Assembly: GCF_028768465.1 (NCBI RefSeq)
Contig: NZ_CP118225.1
Coordinates: 6,429,001 to 6,493,000, forward strand
Length of the DNA: 64,000 nucleotides
Reading direction: 5' to 3'
DNA from: Rhodopirellula sp. P2
Lineage (GTDB): Bacteria > Planctomycetota > Planctomycetia > Pirellulales > Pirellulaceae
The notes under the pieces are model-generated. The model did not search any database and was not told the origin of the DNA. It saw nothing but the letters and a program-made list of their open reading frames with translations. A program made the translations under genes and the position numbers. Of this stretch, positions 45,895 to 53,817 are shown piece by piece (within the stretch, counting starts at the first letter, position 1; each line of letters starts with the position of its first letter).

Positions 45895-47503
45895 GGGATG
45901 CCCCCTGACCGAGATCCATGGCGGAACGATCGGGGCGAATCCCCAATCGAATCTGAAAAATCAAACCGTCGTCGTCCGCGCTGGCATTCGTTCCCAGCAA
46001 AGCGACTTGGTCGATTTCAGGCACACGACGGACGTAGCTGATCACGTCGTAAATATCGTTTTCTTGGGCCGTCCATCCTTCCAAGTGAATTTGCCGATCG
46101 GAATCCAACACCATCGATCGCAAGCGGGTTTGAGCGGGCAAGCACTGGGCCATTTGCGTGACCAGCTGATTGACATGTGGCGAGAACGTTTTGGATTCAA
46201 TCGTTTGCAAATGCGTGACGATTTCTCGCATCTCATGCACGCCAGCCATTCGGACTTGGGTTTGCCGCATTTGCGTTTCGACGAACTCTCGTTTTTGCTG
46301 CTGACGATCGGCGCGGGACCGTTCGTTGGCCACCATCGCAAACCCGAACAGCAACAAGACCGCAGCCGCCGCGACGGGCCAATACGTCCCCGTCATTCGT
46401 CGCACAAACGATTTGCCACGATCACGCCTGATCTCCTGCAACAAATCAGGTTTGGGCATCTCGTGGTTGGTGATCAACGGCAACACCGCGGCCATCACAG
46501 CGACCGTGTCACTCGTCGCCAACGGAACATCACAAGCGATCACGTCACTGTCGTCATCGGAAACGTTCTTGTACCGGTCAATCTTCCAAGCCGCCGAACT
46601 CAAATCAATGGCGGACACGGAGAGCTTGGAGTTGTTCGCGAAGTGCCGGACAACAGGGTCCACTTTGTCGACGCCACCCCCGACGAACAGCTGATCCAGC
46701 TGATGGTCAGACATCCCGCGATGACGCTGACAAAATCGCTGCAAACGTTCGAGGTGATGATCGATCACATCCGCGAACTCATTGCCATCTCGTGCCGCTG
46801 CCGGACGGTAGTCCAACAACAATCGTCCCTCGAATGAAATCCCCACTTCCCACGACTGACCAAACGAATCGGCAATCAACACGGGCGCATGGCGGTCCAA
46901 TCCCAACCAACCTGTCAGCCGGGCCAAGCTGACCAACGAAGGTTCCAACCAAGCGATCTCGACATCGCACATTCGAAACACTTCGTACAAGTTTTTCAGT
47001 CGCACTCGATTGCCCACGGCCGTCAGTGCGTGCTCCATGCCCGGACCGATTGTTTCGCGCGTGTGCCCCGTGACTTTGCCGCCCGGTCCCAATTGCAAGT
47101 AGCGCGGAATGCGCCCCGCCAAGGCAGACAAATCGCGGTCGACATCTTCCACCGCCCCCACCGAAATTCGCGTGACGCAGAAGTCCCCGCTGAGCGAGAT
47201 CGCAACCGGATCATCACCAATTTGATGGCGCTGTTTCAAAGTCGTCAGCGCTTCGACCATCTCCGTCCACCGCCCACTGTTGATCCATCCGCTGGAATCG
47301 GAACAGCGGATTTGATCGACGATCATTTCGTCGGCGGGTTCGTTCAGTTGGAGCGCCTCGGCCGAGTGACTGGCGATGCACAACATCAATCGATCGTCTT
47401 CAATTCGCAACGCCACACGCCGATCACTCGACGGTCCGTTCGCCGAGCGTCCCAAGGGCCACCGCCAAACGCGTTCGTTCTTTTTGGTTGCAGAGCGATT
47501 CAT
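45887..47503 (-). CDS. PilM-PilN fusion (GspL-like)
   Basis: 538 aa. The N-terminal ~330 residues have features of the PilM actin-like fold (APVLIADSFGQSWEVGISF, with GRLLLDYRPAA as phosphate-binding-like strands). A single membrane helix (WPVAAAAVLLLFGFAMVAN) at about 375-393 is followed by a coiled coil and the PilN periplasmic domain (SMVLDSDRQIHLEGWTAQ, then YDVISYVRRVPEIDQVALLG). In Proteobacteria PilM and PilN are separate, while GspL fuses them. It is the first gene of the assembly operon, and the platform ATPase and major pilins are not in the window. Confidence 0.78.
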   Translation of the reverse strand: MNRSATKKNERVWRWPLGRSANGPSSDRRVALRIEDDRLMLCIASHSAEALQLNEPADEMIVDQIRCSDSSGWINSGRWTEMVEALTTLKQRHQIGDDPVAISLSGDFCVTRISVGAVEDVDRDLSALAGRIPRYLQLGPGGKVTGHTRETIGPGMEHALTAVGNRVRLKNLYEVFRMCDVEIAWLEPSLVSLARLTGWLGLDRHAPVLIADSFGQSWEVGISFEGRLLLDYRPAAARDGNEFADVIDHHLERLQRFCQRHRGMSDHQLDQLFVGGGVDKVDPVVRHFANNSKLSVSAIDLSSAAWKIDRYKNVSDDDSDVIACDVPLATSDTVAVMAAVLPLITNHEMPKPDLLQEIRRDRGKSFVRRMTGTYWPVAAAAVLLLFGFAMVANERSRADRQQQKREFVETQMRQTQVRMAGVHEMREIVTHLQTIESKTFSPHVNQLVTQMAQCLPAQTRLRSMVLDSDRQIHLEGWTAQENDIYDVISYVRRVPEIDQVALLGTNASADDDGLIFQIRLGIRPDRSAMDLGQGASHE

Positions 47504-47734
47504 ATGCTCGTGCCAACGGCATTCACCCCAGGCAGACTGAGCCTAAAACCCCACCAGGTGGAAAGATTCCACCTGCTTTGGGTTGACTGCCCAGGTCTTG
47601 GCGGCAATACCGAACGGAACGACAGCGTCGTGTTGGCAAAGTGTTACGATAACATCAGTCGATTCAATTGCTTGGCTGGTGACACCCCTGCCTCCAACGA
47701 GCATCTCCAGGACCTGAAATCGGGCCATCTCCTC
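47504..47734. promoter_or_regulatory. Divergent promoter region with a 9-bp hairpin
   Basis: Divergent promoter region between the PilMN gene (minus) and a secreted-protein gene (plus). A perfect hairpin CAGGTGGAA-AGA-TTCCACCTG lies at 47555-47575. It may be a transcription-factor site or part of a leader. No sigma-70 boxes were clearly identified. Confidence 0.45.
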
Positions 47735-49261
47735 ATGACTACTTCTCTTCTCAACGGTTCGAAATTTGGCGGCGACGCTTTGCTTCGCATGAACCAACCG
47801 GCGAACCTTCGTCGCAATGCCTTCGGACGGCCGCAAACTCGTGTCGGTGGGCTGTTGATCGCCGGCTTGCTTTTCAGTTTGCTCGCCGCACCTGCCGCCT
47901 CGGCCCAGAACGGATCGTTCCTCGAAAGCTTGTTCCGGTCGATCGCCGAACAGAAGCTGCAAGAGGAAATGTCCAAACGCGAAACCGATCGTGGAGGCCG
48001 CCCGCCCGCCCCGGCGCCTCGCCCGGCACCACGGCCCGGCGATTTCCCCGCTGGACCGCTCGGCCCAGCCACGCCCGGGAACCGCCCCCCACCGCCGTCC
48101 AACCATCCCCGCGACGACCATCGCCACGATGGGCCGCAGACGATTCGCACGTCCTCCCGAGAGGTGCGTCAATTCGCCGAACAGTTGGTTCAGCTGGATC
48201 GAGAATTGGCAACCCTCAAGGAAGCACTGCAAACCCTGTCGCGACGTGACGCTGGCGTCCGTGCTTTGCTGCCGGAGACCTATCAAGTTCAAGGCCTCGC
48301 ACGAACCGTGCTGCATCAATGCGATGGCGCCAACTCGCTCACGCCACTCCGCGATCCGTATCGCAGTTTGGACCAACGTTGGCGAGAACTTTCGTTTCAA
48401 GTTCGTTCGTTGCCGAATCGGTCGGATCAACTGCGATCGATTGTTGCCAGCTGTGATCAAACCGGCCGCAAGCTCTCGCGCCAGATGGGAATCGAAGCGC
48501 AATTCGATCGCCATGGTCTGCACGATCAAATGCTCATCGCCGCGACTTACATGCAAGCCCTGCTGGATGACGTCGAGACCGCACGGGTGTCGTCGGATCA
48601 GGCCCGCGACTTGGTGCACCGAGGCCGATTGCTTCGCGAGGTGATTCTGGAAGAAGCCGACCGGGCTGAGACGGTTCAGTACGACGAGATCGTCAGCCGC
48701 TTCACTGATTTCGTGGCTCGTTGGCAAGACTACGCGAACGAATTGGCCTCGTTTCGCGACCCGGTGCTGGATCGTCGCTTGGCTCGCATCGCTCAGTGCG
48801 GCGACCAAACCTACGCCTTGTTGTGGATGCCACCGCCGTCGCGTCCAACGGTGCCTGGTGGTGGTTCACGCCAAGACGAACTGTCCCCCCGGACACGACA
48901 AGCCCTGCTGTCCGAAGCCGCTTCGCTGGAAGGATCCGCCGAGTACTTTCGAGCTGACCTGAAACGCTACGCACGGTACCTGACGCCGGATTCCTACGAG
49001 CGCGATGTTCTCCGGGGCACGGACCGACTGTACGAACTGGCCAAAAAACTGCATGAGGATTTGGATCGCCGCCAGCCACTGGATCGCTTGCAACGCACCG
49101 CCTCCGAACTGGCAGAGGTCTGGGAAGATCTGGCCGCTGAAATCAGTCACATTGGCTCGCATGGCCTGACCGGTCGCCGCGCCGATGCGATCCGACAACG
49201 ATTTGAGCAAATGCTGCCGATGGTCGGTTCTTTGTCCGCCGCGTTGCTGCCGACTCGCTAA
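47735..49261 (+). CDS. Secreted helical protein of unknown function
   Basis: 508 aa from ATG 47735. Signal peptide VGGLLIAGLLFSLLAAPAAS then AQNGSFLESLFRS. Residues 75-135 are Pro/Arg/Gly-rich (GRPPAPAPRPAPRPG) and probably disordered. The rest is mainly alpha-helical, charged and Leu/Arg-rich, with a recurring pattern such as LVQLDRELATLKEALQTLSR. No motif of a known enzyme. It is divergent from the pilus cluster and followed 64 bp later by an MJ0042 protein, so could be part of the same regulon, but this is weak. Confidence 0.75.
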   Translation: MTTSLLNGSKFGGDALLRMNQPANLRRNAFGRPQTRVGGLLIAGLLFSLLAAPAASAQNGSFLESLFRSIAEQKLQEEMSKRETDRGGRPPAPAPRPAPRPGDFPAGPLGPATPGNRPPPPSNHPRDDHRHDGPQTIRTSSREVRQFAEQLVQLDRELATLKEALQTLSRRDAGVRALLPETYQVQGLARTVLHQCDGANSLTPLRDPYRSLDQRWRELSFQVRSLPNRSDQLRSIVASCDQTGRKLSRQMGIEAQFDRHGLHDQMLIAATYMQALLDDVETARVSSDQARDLVHRGRLLREVILEEADRAETVQYDEIVSRFTDFVARWQDYANELASFRDPVLDRRLARIAQCGDQTYALLWMPPPSRPTVPGGGSRQDELSPRTRQALLSEAASLEGSAEYFRADLKRYARYLTPDSYERDVLRGTDRLYELAKKLHEDLDRRQPLDRLQRTASELAEVWEDLAAEISHIGSHGLTGRRADAIRQRFEQMLPMVGSLSAALLPTR

Positions 49262-49325
49262 CTGACCTTCGCGTTTTGTCCTCTGCTCGTTTCGATTCGC
49301 TTCCAACTCCGCTTGCCCCACGCCC

Positions 49326-50039
49326 ATGACTCACCGTTCCGTTCGCTGTCCACAGTGCAAGACCACCGCCAACGTTCCCGCGTCCGTGGTGACCGCTCGC
49401 TGTCCCTCGTGCGGCCATGTGTTCAGCGTGGACTCAGCCCAAGTCGTGGAGGCACCGCAGGCGACGACCGCGAAGCCGAAGAAGAAAAAGTCGCCCTCGG
49501 CAAGTGGTGACCTCAACGTCCCGCTTGTCGCTGGCGTGCTGGGCGGGGTTTTGATGTTCGCAATGGTGGGCGTGCTGGCCGTGATGTTCCTGTCGGATTC
49601 GTCCGATTCCTCCCACACCAGTGATTCCCAGGCATCCGATGCGGCACCGTCGGAAGCTGACCAACCGGTCCTCGTCGTGCTCAGCGACGCCGAACTCGCG
49701 GCGCTCCCCGTCGCGAACGTCCCCGAAAACAAACGCCGTTTGATTTACGATCAAATCCGAGCCTCGGCCCGGACCACGATTGAAGCCCCGTTGCTGGTTC
49801 CCGACGGAAATCCTCTGCGAGCCTCGCTGGAGAAGAACCAACAAGCCATCCACGACAACTCGATGCGTCAGTTGGCCGCTTTGCATGACGTGTCACTGGA
49901 CGACATGGCTTTGATCACCACCGAAGGCGACGCCAAAAACTGGGACCCCAGACCGCGCAGTCATGCTCGACGCAATGGCGAGCGGATCTATCCCGAAGAA
50001 CGCAGTCGGGGTTGGAAAGGAAAGAGCAAAGGCAATTAG
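49326..50039 (+). CDS. MJ0042-type zinc-ribbon membrane protein
   Basis: 237 aa. The N-terminus carries two zinc knuckles, VRCPQCKT and RCPSCGHVF, as in MJ0042-type domains. A Lys-rich linker (KPKKKKSPS) and a single membrane helix (VPLVAGVLGGVLMFAMVGVL) are followed by a Ser/Asp/Ala-rich segment and a soluble C-terminal domain of about 110 residues (VLVVLSDAELAALPVANVPE...). The zinc ribbon should face the cytosol. Function unknown. The basic tail (ERSRGWKGKSKGN) is notable. Typical planctomycete architecture. Confidence 0.85.
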   Translation: MTHRSVRCPQCKTTANVPASVVTARCPSCGHVFSVDSAQVVEAPQATTAKPKKKKSPSASGDLNVPLVAGVLGGVLMFAMVGVLAVMFLSDSSDSSHTSDSQASDAAPSEADQPVLVVLSDAELAALPVANVPENKRRLIYDQIRASARTTIEAPLLVPDGNPLRASLEKNQQAIHDNSMRQLAALHDVSLDDMALITTEGDAKNWDPRPRSHARRNGERIYPEERSRGWKGKSKGN

Positions 50040-50315
50040 AAACACTCGGGAAAAGCGTGTCGGGTATCTGTTGCCGAAACGCCGCTGTGGGTGCTTCGCA
50101 CGACAAGCACCTGACACTGATTCCCCGCTCCTCGCCGAGCGCAACCGGACCATCGTGTTTCACGAATGGTCTTTCGCGAACCTTTGAACTCGCATCTGCC
50201 AAGAACGCAAATACACTGAGCGACGACCGCTGGGACACCATCAGGAAAACGTCTCGGCGACATGTTCCTGAGTGGCCACTCCCGCAACGGATTCGACTCT
50301 TAGCACCACGGATTG

Positions 50316-51338
50316 ATGGCGAAACAAAAACCGGATCTCGATTCTCTCTCCGACGAGCAATTGCTCGATATGCGGATCTGTGACCTGGGTGTCACGATCG
50401 CCAATTCGCCCCTGAAGAAACGGATCGAGCAACTCAACGCCGAACTCGCCGACCGCGATCTCCGATTCACTCCCCACTGTTGGTTAAGTGAGGATTGGTT
50501 CTCACCCGATGAAATCCCTGGGATCGCCATTCCGTTTTACTTGGCGCATCCCCGACTGATACGACTGGAACGGAAACAGTTGCTGGAGGTCGAAGGTGGC
50601 ACTCACGAATGGTGCATGAAGATTTTGCGGCACGAGGCGGGGCATGCGATCGACACCGCATTCCGGTTGCGACGCAAGGCCATCTACCGCCACACATTCG
50701 GCAAAACCTCGCTGCCTTACCCAGAATACTATCAGCCCAAACCGTCCAGTCGCGATCACGTTTTGCACCTCGACATGTGGTACGCTCAAGTCCACCCGCT
50801 GGAGGACTTTGCCGAGACATTCGCAGTCTGGCTACGTCCCGGTTCACGCTGGCGAACTCGCTACAAAGACTGGCCAGCGATTGAAAAGTTGAAGATGGTG
50901 AACGAACTCATGACGTCGCTACAGGGCAAGAAGCCGCCGGTGCAATGCCGAGCGACCTTGGATCCGATCAGCCGCATTCGCCGGACACTGCGGACGCACT
51001 ACGAGCGGAAACGTCAGCACTACGGGTTGGATCTCCCCAGCGTCTACGACAATGATTTGCGTCGTCTCTTTTCTTCCGACGAGGGCCACCGCCGCAATGT
51101 CACCGCGGCCGCATTCCTCAGCCGCATCCGCACAGAACTGCGTGGGTCGGTCGCGAAATGGACCGGCGAATACGCTTACACAATCGATCAAGTCATCCAG
51201 GAAATGATCGAACGCTGCCGCGAACTGCAACTGCGTCTGGGAGCATCCCCGGAAGAAACCAAACGGGATGCGATGATCTTGGTCGCGGTCCGCACCACGA
51301 ACTTCCTTCACGAAGGAGGCCACCGTGCAGCGGTCTGA
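50316..51338 (+). CDS. Putative zinc metallopeptidase
   Basis: 340 aa from ATG 50316. The HEXXH motif HEAGH at 106-110 (ILRHEAGHAIDTAF) supplies zinc ligands, and ASp/Glu-rich PLEDFAETFAVWL near 160-173 probably the third ligand. The remainder is helical and basic. No signal peptide, so cytosolic. It lies 225 bp upstream of an ATP-grasp ligase gene with nearly the same length (341 aa). Peptide-forming and peptide-cleaving enzymes together suggest synthesis and maturation of a small peptide or modified amino acid, but the substrate is unknown. Confidence 0.75.
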   Translation: MAKQKPDLDSLSDEQLLDMRICDLGVTIANSPLKKRIEQLNAELADRDLRFTPHCWLSEDWFSPDEIPGIAIPFYLAHPRLIRLERKQLLEVEGGTHEWCMKILRHEAGHAIDTAFRLRRKAIYRHTFGKTSLPYPEYYQPKPSSRDHVLHLDMWYAQVHPLEDFAETFAVWLRPGSRWRTRYKDWPAIEKLKMVNELMTSLQGKKPPVQCRATLDPISRIRRTLRTHYERKRQHYGLDLPSVYDNDLRRLFSSDEGHRRNVTAAAFLSRIRTELRGSVAKWTGEYAYTIDQVIQEMIERCRELQLRLGASPEETKRDAMILVAVRTTNFLHEGGHRAAV

Positions 51339-51563
51339 AGCAAGTGAATCCGGCTCCCAATTCCTCGGCCACCCCAACCGCCTCGTCGAGGGCATCCCCC
51401 CCAACCACACGGCCGCCTTCCCGGTCCTGAGGTCGTGCGGCTTTGGGATGCCATGTTCGAGCGGGTTTCCGCAGGGTGCACCTCCCTCGAAACGAAGTTG
51501 GGGGGGAGCCAGGCGCGGCCTGAGCATGAGCTCGGCAATCGCCCTCACCGCAGGAGACCAGAC

Positions 51564-52589
51564 ATGAGCAAATTGCGTGTGCTGGTGCTGGTCCGAGAAG
51601 GCAACGTTCCTCCCGACTCACTGGAAGGCTTCACCGACAAAGAATCCGACCCGTGGAAGGCCGAATACGATGTCTGCGAGACCCTCCGCGGACTCGGGCA
51701 TGAGGTGCTGCCACTGGGAATCTTTGATGACCTGGCTCCCATTCGTTCCGCCCTGCAGAACTTCCAACCCGACATCACCTACATGTTGTTGGAAGAGTTC
51801 TACGGTGTGGTCACCTACGATTTCGCGGTGATCAGTTACCTGGAATTGATGCAGCAACCCTACAGCGGCTGCAACCCGCGAGGATTGATGCTCAGCAAAG
51901 ACAAGGCATTGTCGAAAAAACTGCTGATGTACCACCGTATCCCGACACCTCGGTTCGCGGTGTTTCCTAACGGGCGAGCCGTCCGACGCCCCAAAAAGTT
52001 GGAATTCCCGCTTTTTGTGAAGTCCACCATTGAGGACGCGTCCTTCGGAATCGCCCAAGCCTCGATCGTTCACAATGACGAAGCCCTCGCCGAACGAGTC
52101 ACGTTTCTGCACGAGAAAACCGGCGGGGACGTGATCGTTGAACAGTACATCGAAGGGCGTGAACTGTACGTCGGTGTGATGGGCAACACTCGGTTGGTCA
52201 CCTTCCCAGCCTGGGAAATGGACTTTGGAAAAATGCCGGATGAGTCGGCTCGAATCGCCACCAGCCGAGTGAAATGGGACCGCAAATACCAAGAGAAACA
52301 TGACATCACCTGCCACGCCGCGGCAGGCTTGACCGACACCCAACAAAAGCAAATTGCCAAGCTCTGCAAACGGGTTTACCGAGCACTTCACATGAGTGGA
52401 TACGCTCGCATGGATTTGCGGATGACACCGTCCGGCGAGGTCCACGTGATCGAGGCCAACGCGAATCCCAACATCGAATACGGGGAAGACTTCGCCGAAT
52501 CCGCGGAAGCGGCGGGCATCCCCTACGAGTCGCTGATCCAACGCATCCTCAACCTCGGTCTCAGCTACCGAGCCGCCTGGATGGGGTGA
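51564..52589 (+). CDS. ATP-grasp ligase (D-Ala-D-Ala ligase-like)
   Basis: 341 aa from ATG 51564 (MSKLRVLVLVREGNVPPDSL), preceded by a GGAG ribosome site. N-terminal Rossmann part with QPYSGCNPRGLMLSKDKAL and the ATP-grasp domain with FPLFVKSTIEDASFGIAQAS, EQYIEGRELYVGVMGN and the metal-binding end YARMDLRMTPSGEVHVIEAN, NPN. The family forms amide bonds between a carboxylate and an amine via an acyl phosphate. Since a true Ddl is normally in the murein cluster, this is likely a specialised ligase linked with the metallopeptidase upstream. Confidence 0.85.
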   Translation: MSKLRVLVLVREGNVPPDSLEGFTDKESDPWKAEYDVCETLRGLGHEVLPLGIFDDLAPIRSALQNFQPDITYMLLEEFYGVVTYDFAVISYLELMQQPYSGCNPRGLMLSKDKALSKKLLMYHRIPTPRFAVFPNGRAVRRPKKLEFPLFVKSTIEDASFGIAQASIVHNDEALAERVTFLHEKTGGDVIVEQYIEGRELYVGVMGNTRLVTFPAWEMDFGKMPDESARIATSRVKWDRKYQEKHDITCHAAAGLTDTQQKQIAKLCKRVYRALHMSGYARMDLRMTPSGEVHVIEANANPNIEYGEDFAESAEAAGIPYESLIQRILNLGLSYRAAWMG

Positions 52590-52669
52590 GCCTGGGCTGA
52601 GAAAGATGAAATCAACCAGGCGGTTTGGGCGGTATCCGACCAATGGTATTGATACGGCGTTTGTCGCGA

Positions 52670-52772
52670 TTGAAAAAGTGAAAGTGCAAATTGACAATCG
52701 GAAAATGCTGGAATGCGTGGATGAAATCGCATCCATTTGCATTTTTCAATTGTCCATTTAGCTTTTTCAATG
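52670..52772. repeat. Inverted AT-rich element related to the core of the 268-bp repeats
   Basis: GATTGAAAAAGTGAAAGTGC, then AAATTGACAATCGG (about 52668-52701), has an imperfect inverse partner on the right (GCATTTTTCAATTGTCC, then ATTTAGCTTTTTCAAT, about 52738-52770). A similar core (TTGAAAAAGTCAAATTGACA, then ATTGG) occurs once in each unit of the 25.1-25.9 kb array. It lies in the 423-bp gap before the methyltransferase-like gene. I saw no other element in the gap. Confidence 0.6.
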
Positions 52773-53012
52773 AGTTGCATTCGGTTCGCACACTCACCAC
52801 CCTGCCAACCTATTCATCAGCCCAGGGTGAGCCCCTGATCCGTCGGCGAGTCCCTGATTCGTCCCCGGTGGCTCTTTCCAATCTTGCCTAACCAGACCCT
52901 CCTGGATGCAGATGGATTCTGGTGTTCATTGTTCCGATGGGAACCATTGGATGGATCGGATCACCGCCAACGCACGTCGCTCGACGGGCCAAGCCAGGAA
53001 GGGTCTCAGGCA

Positions 53013-53744
53013 ATGCCTCTGAAGAAGCTGTGGAATTCTCTGCGTGGAGTCACTTCTCAACCGAAGGTGACTTCCGAGGCAACCCCTGCGGTCACCTCGC
53101 CGGACGTTGACGCGCCACCCCAACCGGTCGTGCGTCAACCGTCAGCCAAGAAGCTCGCTGCCAAAGCAGCGACTGCGGTGGCTCCACCGGTCGCCGCCCC
53201 GGCGGTGCCCGACACCGCTCCAGCAACGGCCCCAACCGCGAAGGCGAAACCCGCTGCGTCGCGAGGCGTGCTGTCGATGCTGTCTCGTGGTGAGCACGAT
53301 GGGCTGGTCAAAATGCTGGCCAAGCAACCGCCATCCAGCGTGTTGGAAATCGGAGTCGGTGACGGTTCACGCACACCCGCCGTGGTGCATGCCTTGGCCG
53401 AAGCCAACCCGGCACTGAAGTACGCGGTGATCGACCAATTTGAGATGGTGGGCGGCACGGTCAAACTTCGCGACTTCCACGGTCAGTTGGCTGGGCTCGC
53501 GATTCGTCCGTCGATCATCCCTGAACCCGCCGCTCGCGGTGTCGTGACGGTCCTGCATCGATTGGGAATGATGGACGCGGTGATCCTCGATCCATCGCTG
53601 GACGCTGAAACCTTGGTGGAGCTCGAAGCGGTGCTGAGCAAGGTTTCCTACGCTGACACGATGATCCTGCGTCAAACCAACGGCAAATGGCAAGCCACGG
53701 TTTCGAACTCGACCACGCTGCGAGCCACTCGCCGAGCCGCCTGA
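53013..53744 (+). CDS. Class I methyltransferase-like protein with Ala/Pro linker
   Basis: 243 aa from ATG 53013 (MPLKKLWNSLRGVTSQPKVT). The first ~95 residues are Ala/Pro/Thr-rich with basic spots, likely disordered. SVLEIGVGDGSRTPAVVHAL (around 108-127) is a Rossmann glycine motif of SAM methyltransferases, followed by ALKYAVIDQFEMVGG with the acidic residue for SAM ribose binding. The domain seems short (about 140 residues), so it may bind SAM without methylation. It is convergent with the Ser/Thr kinase gene. Confidence 0.65.
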   Translation: MPLKKLWNSLRGVTSQPKVTSEATPAVTSPDVDAPPQPVVRQPSAKKLAAKAATAVAPPVAAPAVPDTAPATAPTAKAKPAASRGVLSMLSRGEHDGLVKMLAKQPPSSVLEIGVGDGSRTPAVVHALAEANPALKYAVIDQFEMVGGTVKLRDFHGQLAGLAIRPSIIPEPAARGVVTVLHRLGMMDAVILDPSLDAETLVELEAVLSKVSYADTMILRQTNGKWQATVSNSTTLRATRRAA

Positions 53745-53817
53745 GTTCGAGCCGCCTGAATCTCCACAGCGTGATTCTCGGCACTTGCTCCCGGCGACCA
53801 TCTCTTCCCCGGCTCAC

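Noticed and set aside
51325-51567. 80-codon ORF between the metallopeptidase and the ATP-grasp gene
   Set aside because: Pro/Gly/Ser-rich with no motif; a stop-free intergenic run in GC-rich DNA. Kept only as a possible precursor in the findings.
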